From an uncultured Armatimonadota bacterium (GTDB lineage Bacteria; Armatimonadota; Fimbriimonadia; Fimbriimonadales; Fimbriimonadaceae): DNA of 33,798 nucleotides. This document shows, piece by piece, positions 1-10,650 of the stretch (positions within the stretch are counted from its first letter, which is position 1; the number at the start of each line of letters is the position of its first letter). Made by a program: the position numbers and the translations under genes. The notes beneath the pieces were generated by a model that saw only the letters and a list, made by a program, of their open reading frames with translations, did no database searches and had not been told where the DNA came from. Location of the stretch: contig CAILEM010000098.1 of assembly GCA_903833215.1 (NCBI GenBank), positions 1 through 33,798 on the forward strand, written 5' to 3'.

Positions 1-1
1 C

Positions 2-43
2 CCGGAATTTGAACTCGGCAGTAAACCTGCGACGATTCTTTAG
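2..43 (+). CDS. Possible C-terminal end of a gene cut by the window edge
   Basis: Frame 2 is open from the left edge to a TAG ending at base 43 and encodes PEFELGSKPATIL. A G/C stem-loop follows about 25 bases later. Thirteen residues are too few to recognise a family, and the frame could be open by chance. It is listed only because a gene may enter from the left. Confidence 0.2.
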   Translation, partial: PEFELGSKPATIL

Positions 44-66
44 CTTTTCTGTAGGCACACTTACTC

Positions 67-88
67 CTAGGGGGTGATACCCCCTTAG
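67..88. other. G/C-rich stem-loop
   Basis: CTA-GGGGG, loop TGATA, CCCCC-TTAG forms a compact hairpin with five G:C pairs extended by CTA/TAG around one bulged T. No U-run follows on either strand, so it is not a standard intrinsic terminator. It may end transcription of a gene lying to the left. Confidence 0.4.
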
Positions 89-200
89 ACAGGTGGCGAA
101 AAACTCGGGATATTACAGGCATCATCGGCGCCGTGCTCTCGTGGAATCGACTGGACAAGTTGACAGCGGAGGTGCAGTATCGAACAGTCAAAGCCTGAGA

Positions 201-250
201 ACTCTCGATTTTACGGGAGCTTTGCGCCACCGATGCCCTCTACCGCGTCC
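201..250 (+). repeat. 50-bp direct repeat, copy 1 (partner 511-560)
   Basis: Bases 201-250 align without gaps to 511-560 at 39 of 50 positions, including a nearly exact core CGATGCCCTCTACCGCGT. The copy runs into the left end of the MITE-like element. The second copy has no matching inverted partner, so it looks like a solo end. Confidence 0.5.
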
Positions 251-437
251 AAGCGGGCGGAGGGTCGGGTGGGGGTGATCCGGTTTGAAAGTTGTGTCGC
301 GACGTAGTCCTGACACCATATTTCCGGGAGGGACGAGCGTTTCCAGAGATCAGGAGTCCCGGCTCCGCCGAGACGCGTGGGTGGCATAATCCCCACCCGA
401 CCCTCCCCTTTTTGAAAAAAGGAGAGGGCATCAGCGG
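227..437. mobile_element. MITE-like element with two-part terminal inverted repeats, no gene
   Basis: The 211-bp segment has long imperfect inverted repeats at both ends. The outer part at 227-240 is matched inversely by 424-437 (12 of 14). The inner part at 259-279 (GGAGGGTCGGGTGGGGGTGA plus T) is matched inversely by 386-406 (19 of 21). Between the two parts the arms differ. The right arm also contains a local hairpin, 401-428, built on CCCTCCCCTTTTT / AAAAAGGAGAGGG. The centre encodes nothing recognisable. No transposase is in the window, so it would be non-autonomous. No target-site duplication was identified. Confidence 0.45.
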
Positions 438-510
438 CGTTCTGCTCCTGTGAGATCGGAGGAATTTATGGCCGATAGTAATCAATCGGACGGAAAACCC
501 GCGACCGAAA

Positions 511-560
511 ACCTTCGATTCCACGGAAGCAAGTCGCCAGCGATGCCCTCTACCGCGTTC
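511..560 (+). repeat. 50-bp direct repeat, copy 2 (partner 201-250)
   Basis: This is the partner of 201-250 at an offset of exactly 310 bases. It lies just beyond the 3' end of the minus-strand uvrA and contains the conserved core CGATGCCCTCTACCGCGT. It is probably a fragment of the same dispersed element. Confidence 0.5.
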
Positions 561-584
561 AGGATGCCGGACGGTGAGCAAACC

Positions 585-3638
<3,054 letters not shown>

Positions 3639-3673
3639 AAGTCGATATTTCCGGGGAGTTAGTAGACAGAGAT

Positions 3674-3686
3674 GCACATATTGTGC
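3674..3686. promoter_or_regulatory. 13-bp palindrome upstream of uvrA (candidate operator)
   Basis: GCACATATTGTGC is a perfect palindrome around TAT, 36-48 bases upstream of the uvrA start, where a repressor site would sit. It does not match the classical E. coli or B. subtilis LexA boxes. The role is inference. Confidence 0.3.
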
Positions 3687-3720
3687 GCCGTCTCACGGTT
3701 GGGACTCAACTATCTACGAG

Positions 3721-3740
3721 GAACTTTTCAAAAAAAGTTC
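3721..3740. promoter_or_regulatory. 20-bp inverted repeat between uvrA and thyX
   Basis: GAACTTTT, spacer CAAA, AAAAGTTC is a perfect inverted repeat in the divergent uvrA/thyX intergenic region. It could be an operator, or a weak hairpin. The GAAC/GTTC ends recall Gram-positive SOS half-sites, but the 12-base spacing is wrong for them. Confidence 0.3.
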
Positions 3741-3861
3741 AGCACCTTCGGCCCAGAACCTTCGAATGGGAAAGTGGGCAAAAGGATGCCACGAAATTAT
3801 CGCAAAGGAACACCGCTGTGATCGCCCCTTACCCTTGCGGTCTTGAGTGCATCCCGCCCCA

Positions 3862-3867
3862 TACTAT
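3862..3867 (+). promoter_or_regulatory. Putative -10 hexamer of thyX (leaderless spacing)
   Basis: TACTAT ends 6 bases before the thyX ATG at 3874, and no Shine-Dalgarno is visible. If it is a -10 element, transcription would start at or next to the start codon. Confidence 0.4.
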
Positions 3868-3873
3868 GGCTCC

Positions 3874-4752
3874 ATGCCCCGTATTATCGTGGAAGCCGCA
3901 GAGGCGTTGCTTGATCAGGAGATCAAAGTTCTCGACAAAGGATTTGTCCGCCTTGTGGATTACATGGGTGGCGACCAACGGATTGTTCAAGCGGCGAGGG
4001 TTAGCTACGGCTCCGGCACCAAGTCTTACCGCCAGGATCGGGGGCTTATTCACTACTTGATCAAGAACTGGCATACCAGCCCTTTTGAACAGGTGCAGCT
4101 CACTTTTCACACCAAGATGCCGATCTTCGTGGCCCGGCAGTGGGTCCGGCACCGAACCGCACGATTGAACGAAATCTCTGGCCGTTACTCGGTGATGAAG
4201 GACGAGTTCTACCTACCGGATCCAGAGCACATCCGTCCTCAGAGCGACAACAACAAGCAGGGAAGAAGCGACGAGCGATTTACCGAGGACGAAGAGCAAG
4301 AGATCATTCGACTCTTTGCCGATGAGCAGCGGAGCGTGTATGCGAATTACGAGCAGCTTCTGGAAAAGAATGTAGCTCGCGAATTGGCTCGAAACAACCT
4401 TCCTCTGAGTCTGTATACGGAGTGGTACTGGCAGATCGACTTGCACAACCTGTTCCACTTCATTCGGCTTCGAATGGACCCACACGCTCAGTATGAGATT
4501 CGTGTCTACGCCGAGGCGCTGGCCCAGTGTGCAAAGGCCGTTGCGCCGATCGCCTATGAGGCGTTTGAGGAGCACATTCTAGGGTCGGTTAACTTTAGTC
4601 GCGCCGAGTGCGAGGCTTTGGCAACGATGCTCGCGGGTGGGGTTCCGGAATTGACCGGAAAGAACCTGCAGGCATTCGAAGGGAAGCTCGCAAAGCTCAA
4701 GTCGGCGGTGCCAACCGATACGCCTGAAGAACCGGTCCCGCCGACTCCTTAG
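3874..4752 (+). CDS. thyX: Flavin-dependent thymidylate synthase ThyX
   Basis: Makes dTMP from dUMP using methylene-tetrahydrofolate, FAD and NADPH. The diagnostic ThyX motif RHRTARLNEISGRYS is at residues 92-106 of the 292-residue product. The surrounding order (LDKGFVRLVDYMGGD, ARVSY, NWHTSPFEQVQLTFH, then a downstream REL/NLP segment) is that of the long bacterial ThyX form. The proline-rich tail (about 15 residues) is probably disordered. The ATG at 3874 is chosen because it has a -10-like hexamer 6 bases upstream. A GTG at 3847 would add nine residues. The stop overlaps the convergent 4749-5366 gene by four bases. Confidence 0.95.
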   Translation: MPRIIVEAAEALLDQEIKVLDKGFVRLVDYMGGDQRIVQAARVSYGSGTKSYRQDRGLIHYLIKNWHTSPFEQVQLTFHTKMPIFVARQWVRHRTARLNEISGRYSVMKDEFYLPDPEHIRPQSDNNKQGRSDERFTEDEEQEIIRLFADEQRSVYANYEQLLEKNVARELARNNLPLSLYTEWYWQIDLHNLFHFIRLRMDPHAQYEIRVYAEALAQCAKAVAPIAYEAFEEHILGSVNFSRAECEALATMLAGGVPELTGKNLQAFEGKLAKLKSAVPTDTPEEPVPPTP

Positions 4753-5366
4753 GGGCGCTTGCCTTGCTTTTGGATGCTCGGCTTCTGGGTCAGATACTTT
4801 GGCGCTGGATAGAGCTCGTTGAGTATCTGGAGCCCCGGCTCGTGCGACCAAATGGCAAGGCATTTTTCGCGTCGACCGACTTGGCCATCCAGTCCGAGTT
4901 TGAACTCAAAGGCAATGCCAGATGCTTGTTCATCAAAAAGGGCGACCTTGGTTGAGAACTGCGGAGACTGGTACTCGGCAATCTTTGCGATCTTCGGAAA
5001 TTTCTTTCGAACATCTCCAAAGGTGCTGCCAACCTTGATCTTCTCTCCAGTGGTGAACGTTGGAGAAGTGGATCGAATAAGGCGGATTTGATAGTCGCCC
5101 GCGTCATTGACGGATGAGTAAACATCAAGACTGTTAATGATTTTGTTGTTCCTTGGGTCAGGCTTTTTAGCTTCCCACGTCTGCCACTGATGACCGGAGG
5201 CAGCATCACCGTAGTCGGGCTTCTTAAGCCACTTCATGTTGCCGATCACGTCGCCAACATTCATCTTGCCAAGTTGCTTTCCTGGCGTGATCTTCTTTGG
5301 ATCCGCTTGAGCTCCGGCAATGACTACCGCGCAAATCAGCCCGACGCAAGTAACGATTCGGTTCAT
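4749..5366 (-). CDS. Secreted hypothetical protein
   Basis: I do not recognise a family. The 205-residue product opens with a clear signal peptide (MNRIVTCVGLICAVVIAGAQA, cleavage after AQA likely), so it is exported. The mature part is soluble-looking and mixed alpha/beta, with KVGSTFGDVRKKFP (about 120), the kind of segment seen in small periplasmic domains that measure an initial slope or offset. This is a resemblance only. An alternative ATG lies six bases upstream at 5372. A TATAAC hexamer stands 9 bases before the chosen start. It lies 78 bases downstream of the SGNH esterase on the same strand and might be co-transcribed. The 3' end overlaps thyX by 4 bp. Confidence 0.75.
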   Translation of the reverse strand: MNRIVTCVGLICAVVIAGAQADPKKITPGKQLGKMNVGDVIGNMKWLKKPDYGDAASGHQWQTWEAKKPDPRNNKIINSLDVYSSVNDAGDYQIRLIRSTSPTFTTGEKIKVGSTFGDVRKKFPKIAKIAEYQSPQFSTKVALFDEQASGIAFEFKLGLDGQVGRREKCLAIWSHEPGLQILNELYPAPKYLTQKPSIQKQGKRP

Positions 5367-5375
5367 GATCATTGA

Positions 5376-5381
5376 GTTATA
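5376..5381 (-). promoter_or_regulatory. Putative -10 hexamer (TATAAC) of the secreted hypothetical gene
   Basis: On the minus strand TATAAC stands 9 bases before the ATG at 5366 and 3 bases before the ATG at 5372, without a Shine-Dalgarno. This favours the downstream ATG and a very short or absent leader. Confidence 0.35.
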
Positions 5382-5444
5382 CGCGCCAGAACCCCAGAAG
5401 GAACGGCGCGAATTCTCAAGAGTTTGGATGATTGAGCGATCCGA

Positions 5445-6506
5445 TTACCAGCCAAGATCGGCGCGAATGGCTTGAACGAGTCTTGCCGCCATGTTTTGAT
5501 GGGTCTTTATGTTCGGGTGCCAGTCAGAACCGATCCCGTCGCGCTGTTCGTTTTGAGTCTCGAATTCGATGACTTTGATCTTGTGATCCCCTACCGAGGC
5601 ACGCAGAGCCACGACTTTCTGGATGTACTTGCGCAAGGTTGTCAGGGCCTGATTCTTAGGTGGCCAATTGTCCGTCATCATTGGGCCAAGGGCGCAATAC
5701 ACCGTGGCGTTTGGTGACCGCTTGCGAAGTCGGTCGATGAATGCCGAGTAGGCCGAGGTCCAGCCTTTCTCATCGGGGTTTGCCTTCCCGAAATCGTTTG
5801 TCGCGAGATTGATCACGAACACATCGGGCGTTTGTTGCTTGAGGTCCCACGTGGTCGTCCTTATGTCGGCAATGGCGAGGTCGTAAATCTCGGGAATCGA
5901 GTTGTCCGGCCACATCTTTCTGCCGGACCAGGCGATGTCGACAAGGTCGGCCTTTAGGGCTCGTGCCGCTATAGCCCCGTAAGTCATGTAGGCGTTCTCG
6001 GTCTCGTTGGAGAAGTGCTCTTCCTTAACCTTGCCTTCGTTCCCGTAGCCACAGCTGATGGAATCGCCGATGACCTCAATAATGTGCTTTGGCTTCTTTG
6101 GCGTCAAAAGGGTTCCTGTGACGTCGAATCCGAGGAATTGGCTCGCACCGGTGAAGGTCTCCGTGCGTTTCACGAGCTGAACAAGGTGGCTACCCGTGCT
6201 CAGGTTCGAAGCCACCGTGTATTCCAGCGTTCCTTGCTGAAGCTTGAGGACCTGGGTGGGTGTTCCATCAACGATCACTTCGAAGCGATCTTTGCCACCG
6301 TCGCGGATTTTCGCTTTGAGGGCGGAGCCCCGGAAAGCGATCTCAACCGTACTGGCTGGCCATGCGCACCGTGGACCCGCGGCATCATGGTAGTCGAATC
6401 GTCCCACATAGCGGATGTGAGGATCGGTCGGCTTAACTTCCGACGCAACCGCGGCGGAGGTTCCTACGACGGTGGTGAGAACCAGGAGGAGACGGAATGG
6501 CTTCAT
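5445..6506 (-). CDS. Secreted SGNH-fold carbohydrate esterase (CE2-like)
   Basis: Probable de-acetylating esterase on polysaccharide. The 353-residue protein has a signal peptide (1-22), an N-terminal beta-sandwich region (about 28-130) and a C-terminal SGNH hydrolase domain. That two-domain order is typical of CE2 acetyl esterases. Visible blocks are GDS (Ser149 in EVIGDSISCGYG), the LATND block (Asn240, Asp241), and SDWHPN with the catalytic His330. The short acidic-residue-free spacing before His resembles the CE2 Ser-His arrangement, but substrate cannot be told from sequence. It may work with the other exported carbohydrate-related proteins at 19323-22510. It is divergent from the photolyase gene across a 166-bp intergenic region. 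Confidence 0.85.
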   Translation of the reverse strand: MKPFRLLLVLTTVVGTSAAVASEVKPTDPHIRYVGRFDYHDAAGPRCAWPASTVEIAFRGSALKAKIRDGGKDRFEVIVDGTPTQVLKLQQGTLEYTVASNLSTGSHLVQLVKRTETFTGASQFLGFDVTGTLLTPKKPKHIIEVIGDSISCGYGNEGKVKEEHFSNETENAYMTYGAIAARALKADLVDIAWSGRKMWPDNSIPEIYDLAIADIRTTTWDLKQQTPDVFVINLATNDFGKANPDEKGWTSAYSAFIDRLRKRSPNATVYCALGPMMTDNWPPKNQALTTLRKYIQKVVALRASVGDHKIKVIEFETQNEQRDGIGSDWHPNIKTHQNMAARLVQAIRADLGW

Positions 6507-6672
6507 TGCGTTTTTATTGTGTCATGCGGCGCGCACACTGGGCGTAATTTGCGTGTGTTCCATCTTGCGCTTATCCTTCCGTGGGTTCGTTATGCAATTC
6601 CCTGATGGGCACATGGTGCGTCAGTGCTGCCGGTTTTGGTGACGCCTTCGGAATTGGCACGTAGAAACGGTG

Positions 6673-8103
6673 ATGCCCACCGTTCCACGTAGAGCGCTTT
6701 GCTGGATTCGGCGTGATCTTCGCTTGCATGATCACGCGGCACTCACGTTGGCGACTCAACTCGCTGATGAGGTGGTCGTTACTTTTGTGTTTGACACAAC
6801 CATCCTGGACCTCTTGGTTGACAAGGATGACAAGCGTGTCTCTCTCATCCATCAGTCCCTGCAAGAATTGGATTCTAAGTTGCAGCGTCACGGGTCGAAA
6901 CTTGTCGTTCGGCATGGCGATCCGGTTGTTGAGATTCCAGCGTTGGCCCAAGCATTAGGTTGCACAGATGTCATTGCCGGACGTGACTATGAACCGTCAT
7001 CAATTCTCCGAGATGCGTCGGTTGTGACTGCACTAGGCGCGGCTGGCATACAATTTCAAACGGTCAAGGATACAGTTATCTTTGAAGGGGGAGAGATGCT
7101 GAGTCAGAGTGGTACTCCCTTCCGGGTCTACACCCCTTACTCGAACGCTTGGCGTGGAAAATTTGATCAGGAGACTTGTGCGGGACCTCTTAACCCAGAT
7201 CTGAACAAACTCGTTCCGGCGGCGGACCTAGAATCTCATTCAAGCAGTTGGTCCTTCGAGGACCTAGGGTTTTCTGAGAATTCTCCTTCCGTCCCTGCCG
7301 GTGAAGACGTGGGCCTGGCCTCTCTTGACCGCTTTGTTGGGGTTGTTCCTCGCTACTCTGAAGATAGGGATTTTCCAGCGAAACAAGGCACCAGCGGCTT
7401 GTCTGTCCATCTGCGGTTCGGCACGATTTCAATTCGAGATGCCGTGAGGATGGCCCTCAGTCAGGACTCGAAGGGAGCAGACAAGTGGCTCGCCGAATTG
7501 ATTTGGCGAGATTTCTACCAGGACTTGCTCTTCCATAATCCGCATGTGGTCACCCATGCTTTTCAGCCTCAGTTCGACTCCGTCGAATATCCTGGCGAGA
7601 CCTCATGGTTTGATGCATGGTGTGAGGGGCAAACGGGGTACCCGTTGATCGACGCGGCGATGCGATGTCTTCTTGCAACGGGTTGGATGCACAACCGACT
7701 GCGAATGGTGGTCGCCAGCTTCTTGACGAAGGATTTGCTCATCGACTACCGGCGGGGTGAATCTCACTTCGCCCGATACTTGCTGGATTTCGACCTTGCC
7801 TCCAATAATGGTGGCTGGCAGTGGGCAGCCTCAACCGGCGCCGATGCCCAGCCATATTTCCGAATCTTCAACCCGGTGCTTCAGAGTCTAAAATTCGATC
7901 CGGATGGGGAGTTCATCCGAAAATGGGTTCCGGAGCTTTCAATGCTCTATGGCAAGTCGATTCACTGGCCCCACGAAGCATCGGCAATGGAGCTTGGAGG
8001 AGCAAACGTTGTGATCGGTGAGACCTATCCGCACCCGATCGTGAACCACCACCTCCAGCGCGACAAAGCGATCAGGCTACTCGAAACAGCCAAGAAGCAG
8101 TAA
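6673..8103 (+). CDS. phr: Deoxyribodipyrimidine photo-lyase (class I CPD photolyase)
   Basis: Light-driven repair of cyclobutane pyrimidine dimers with FAD. The 476-residue product starts with the antenna-domain motif CWIRRDLRLHDHAAL and ends with the C-terminal FAD-binding region. The most diagnostic segments are GWMHNRLRMVVASFLTKDL, the following DYRRGESHFARYLLDFDLA, and NNGGWQWAASTGADAQPYFR, all characteristic of class I CPD photolyases rather than cryptochromes of the DASH type. The ATG at 6673 is taken; a GTG directly before it (6670) is also possible. The gene ends four bases from the convergent MFS gene. Together with uvrA it gives this segment two DNA-repair genes for UV damage. Confidence 0.95.
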   Translation: MPTVPRRALCWIRRDLRLHDHAALTLATQLADEVVVTFVFDTTILDLLVDKDDKRVSLIHQSLQELDSKLQRHGSKLVVRHGDPVVEIPALAQALGCTDVIAGRDYEPSSILRDASVVTALGAAGIQFQTVKDTVIFEGGEMLSQSGTPFRVYTPYSNAWRGKFDQETCAGPLNPDLNKLVPAADLESHSSSWSFEDLGFSENSPSVPAGEDVGLASLDRFVGVVPRYSEDRDFPAKQGTSGLSVHLRFGTISIRDAVRMALSQDSKGADKWLAELIWRDFYQDLLFHNPHVVTHAFQPQFDSVEYPGETSWFDAWCEGQTGYPLIDAAMRCLLATGWMHNRLRMVVASFLTKDLLIDYRRGESHFARYLLDFDLASNNGGWQWAASTGADAQPYFRIFNPVLQSLKFDPDGEFIRKWVPELSMLYGKSIHWPHEASAMELGGANVVIGETYPHPIVNHHLQRDKAIRLLETAKKQ

Positions 8104-8107
8104 GTAG

Positions 8108-9352
8108 CTAATCGGCTCGCAGGGGCTTACCGCGTGTCTCTGGAGCAAACGGTAGAACCAACAGACCGAAGAGATAGATGCATCCGGCGATCAATACGCC
8201 AGCCGCGATGCTTCCATTCAGGCTGGCGATGACCAAGCCCGTAAGCCACGGGATCGGAGCCGAAAAGATTCGTCCCACGTTGTAACCAAGGCCAGCCCCG
8301 GTTGCCCGCAATCTGGATGGAAAAAGTTCTGGGAAGTACAACACAAAACCGGCGCTGACCCCGATGGATAGGAATGTTGCGAACGGAAGCAGCAGGAGCA
8401 GTCTGTTGTAGTCCGTACCACCATAAAGGGCAAGGGCTGTCGCAACTGGGCTTAACGCAAAGAATAGACCAAACGCGCGCTTGCGGCCGATTCTCTCAGC
8501 TAGCAAGGGGAAGGCAAATACCCCGAGAAGAGTGCCGACGTGAATGGCCATTGTGGCGTTACTCGTTCGGTGCCTAATGGCGATTTCAGCCATACCATGG
8601 CTCGCCTCTTTCACGAGGTTTGGAATCCAGAACGGAACCACACCCGCACCGGTGACGCCTACAACACCAATTCCCATCGCAACGATGGCGTTGCGCCGCA
8701 GTTCCTTGTTGCCGAAAAGCTCGGACAGCATCGCAAGCGGAGATTCAGGGTTCGATTTTCTAGCTGTACGTTCTGGCTCCGGCACCTTGGTGCGAATGAG
8801 GACGCACAGAAACGCTGGAGCAATTCCGACCAAGAACAGCATTCGCCAAGAAGAGCCTGCGAGTCCAATGTTAGCGAGAGCGGCAAGGACTGGCCCTATC
8901 GCTGCCGCAGTCTGCAGGAAGGAAGCCGCTCTTGCCCGCAAACCGTCTGGCAGTGATTCGGCAACAAGGGCCGCCCCTGCCGCCCATTCGCCGCCTATTC
9001 CGAGAGCGGTAAAGAAGCGCGCTACCATCACTTGCTCCGGTGTGCGGCACAGGGCGGTGAGCCCGGTAAGGCCACAGTACATCAGGATGGTGACGATCAG
9101 CGTTCGGGTCCTGCCCCATCGATCGGCAAGGATGCCAAAGATCAGTCCACCGAGGGCCCATCCAACCAAGAACCAAGTTTGAATCTGGCCCTCCCACCGC
9201 GGACCCTCAAGTTTGTAGCGGACAGCCCCAAGCATTTCCGTCATCATCGGGACCTTGGCGAAATTGAACAGAGCCGTATCCATGATGTCGAAGACCCAGC
9301 CGAGCCATGCAACCAGCAGAATTGTCCATTGCAGGCGAGAAAGAGAGTTCAT
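8108..9352 (-). CDS. MFS transporter (metabolite:proton symporter type)
   Basis: Inner-membrane major facilitator protein of 414 residues with about twelve hydrophobic segments. The MFS motif A appears after TM2 (GILADRWGRTRT) and again in the second half (LLAERIGRKRA), and the C-terminus PFAPETRGKPL is typical of the sugar / aromatic-acid porter branch. An insertion of about 20 residues follows TM1 (PMMTEMLGAVRYKLEGPRWE), seen in some members that face a periplasmic loop. Substrate is not predictable. It is divergent from plsC with only 28 bp between starts, so promoters overlap, and convergent with phr. Confidence 0.9.
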   Translation of the reverse strand: MNSLSRLQWTILLVAWLGWVFDIMDTALFNFAKVPMMTEMLGAVRYKLEGPRWEGQIQTWFLVGWALGGLIFGILADRWGRTRTLIVTILMYCGLTGLTALCRTPEQVMVARFFTALGIGGEWAAGAALVAESLPDGLRARAASFLQTAAAIGPVLAALANIGLAGSSWRMLFLVGIAPAFLCVLIRTKVPEPERTARKSNPESPLAMLSELFGNKELRRNAIVAMGIGVVGVTGAGVVPFWIPNLVKEASHGMAEIAIRHRTSNATMAIHVGTLLGVFAFPLLAERIGRKRAFGLFFALSPVATALALYGGTDYNRLLLLLPFATFLSIGVSAGFVLYFPELFPSRLRATGAGLGYNVGRIFSAPIPWLTGLVIASLNGSIAAGVLIAGCIYLFGLLVLPFAPETRGKPLRAD

Positions 9353-9366
9353 GGGGCCGTAGTCGA

Positions 9367-9372
9367 TATAAT
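9367..9372 (+). promoter_or_regulatory. Consensus -10 TATAAT in front of plsC
   Basis: A perfect TATAAT ends 8 bases before the ATG at 9381, with no room for a Shine-Dalgarno, so the mRNA is probably leaderless or nearly so. No good -35 is visible. The same 28-bp gap must serve the divergent MFS gene. Confidence 0.5.
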
Positions 9373-9380
9373 TCTCAGCA

Positions 9381-10070
9381 ATGAGTGGGCGACACCCTGT
9401 ATGGTACGCGTTTGTCCGAGCGGTGTTGAAGTATCTCTACTTTGGCACGCACGGCGGCATCAAATCTGTGGGGCAAGAAAACATCCCTAAGTCCGGCCCC
9501 GTCCTTGTCGCTCCCCTTCACCTCAGCCATTTGGATCCCCCGGCAGTTGCGTGCGGAATGCGCCGTCGTATGCGGTTTATGGCCAAGGAAGAGCTGTTCC
9601 ATCATCGACTTTTTGGAGCGTTGATTGCATCCATTGGCGCGTATCCCGTTCGACGAGGCGAGACAGACCGCGAGTCGATTCGTAAGTCGATCACCTTGCT
9701 TGAAGAGGGAGAGGCATTGCTTGTGTTCCCCGAAGGCACTCGCGGTGACGGTGTGGAGATCCAAGAGCTCAGTCGCGGAGTGGAGATGCTGGCGCGTAAG
9801 ACGAAAGCTCTGGTCGTGCCAGTTGGAGTGATTGGGACCAACGTCGTGATGCCTAAAGGGAAGCGCAAAGGTCAGAAGTGCCTTGTGATTCTCGCCTACG
9901 GAAAACCATTCACCTACGAGGAGGTCGCAACTTCCAGCAGCGAACGAGAGAATCGTGAACTGTTTGCCAACGAATTGAGGAACCGGATCGTCGCTCTATG
10001 CCACGAAAACGGTTCGCCCATCAAAATCGGCCAGAAGCACTTAGACTCAGCAACGTCTCTTGATTCCTGA
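9381..10070 (+). CDS. plsC: 1-acyl-sn-glycerol-3-phosphate acyltransferase (PlsC family)
   Basis: Adds the second acyl chain in phosphatidic acid synthesis, or acylates a related lipid. The 229-residue product has the HX4D catalytic motif HLSHLD at 47-52 and the substrate motif FPEGTR at 116-121, plus the intermediate block IGAYPVRRGETD. Size fits bacterial PlsC. A short hydrophobic stretch at the N-terminus would place it on the inner membrane. Its last 50 bases overlap the 3' end of the convergent gene 10021-10632, so the last ~17 codons of both genes are read from the same DNA. plsC is the best name, but other acyltransferases of this superfamily cannot be excluded. Confidence 0.88.
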   Translation: MSGRHPVWYAFVRAVLKYLYFGTHGGIKSVGQENIPKSGPVLVAPLHLSHLDPPAVACGMRRRMRFMAKEELFHHRLFGALIASIGAYPVRRGETDRESIRKSITLLEEGEALLVFPEGTRGDGVEIQELSRGVEMLARKTKALVVPVGVIGTNVVMPKGKRKGQKCLVILAYGKPFTYEEVATSSSERENRELFANELRNRIVALCHENGSPIKIGQKHLDSATSLDS

Positions 10071-10632
10071 CAATAAACCGGAGTGACATTCTGGGAGAGG
10101 GCCGAAACTCAATCCCGGTATTGAGTCGGAATCCGCTGTCTTCAGCGAGCAAATACACGCTCGGTGCGAATGGGACGGCGACGCCGACAAACGGCGACGT
10201 TTTACTTCCGACCTGAAATCCAAGGGTGATGTCGGCGTAAACGCTTCCTGCGATTTCGTCCATCGTGTTTCGGAAGGTCGTTACGGCGAAGAAACGTCTT
10301 CCGTCCTGCGTGAGGTTTGAGCCATCCTGCACACCCAAGCTGATCCCAGGGATTTCTCCCCCAGGAAATGCCGCCATGAAGTTGTACGAAAAATCAAAGC
10401 TGGTGACAGGTGACATTCCGTAGTCCTGGACTTCCCGAATATCCAGTTCAAAGGATTTTCCAAGGCCGATTCCCAAGAAGTGCTGCATATCGCCCTTTGT
10501 GATCGGCTGAGCACGGAACTCGTAGCGGAAGTCTTCCGTGGCAATCTTTCTAGCAGTCGGAATGTCGATCAGTTCGTCGGCAAAGGCGATGCCACAGACA
10601 AGCGACAAACAGGAGACAGCCAAGAGACGCAT
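10021..10632 (-). CDS. Small outer-membrane beta-barrel-like protein, hypothetical
   Basis: I do not recognise a specific family. The 203-residue product has a signal peptide (MRLLAVSCLSLVCGIAFADE). It continues with alternating polar/hydrophobic strands rich in G, F and Y, such as FSYNFMAAFPGG, ADITLGFQVG and FIVRNQETLLSLSASGRF. The last residue is Phe, the usual C-terminal signal of outer-membrane barrels. The segment SPFVGVAVPFAPSVYLLAEDSG resembles YjbH- or TraF-like barrel proteins. It starts 18 bases after the rtcA-like stop, yet has its own -10-like hexamer 6 bases before ATG, so it may be transcribed separately from the cluster upstream. Its 3' end overlaps plsC by 50 bp. Confidence 0.7.
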   Translation of the reverse strand: MRLLAVSCLSLVCGIAFADELIDIPTARKIATEDFRYEFRAQPITKGDMQHFLGIGLGKSFELDIREVQDYGMSPVTSFDFSYNFMAAFPGGEIPGISLGVQDGSNLTQDGRRFFAVTTFRNTMDEIAGSVYADITLGFQVGSKTSPFVGVAVPFAPSVYLLAEDSGFRLNTGIEFRPSPRMSLRFIVRNQETLLSLSASGRF

Positions 10633-10638
10633 CGTGCC

Positions 10639-10644
10639 AACATA
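10639..10644 (-). promoter_or_regulatory. Putative -10 hexamer TATGTT of the barrel protein gene
   Basis: On the minus strand TATGTT ends 6 bases before the ATG at 10632. No Shine-Dalgarno is visible in the 18-base gap after the preceding gene. Confidence 0.35.
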
Positions 10645-10650
10645 CCAGAC

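Noticed and set aside
1-16. T-arm-like sequence GAGTTCAAATTCC on the minus strand, as in a tRNA or tmRNA 3' end
   Set aside because: The stem does not pair (A/C mismatch and G/T pair), and no D-arm, anticodon arm or tmRNA 5' half can be found to the right.
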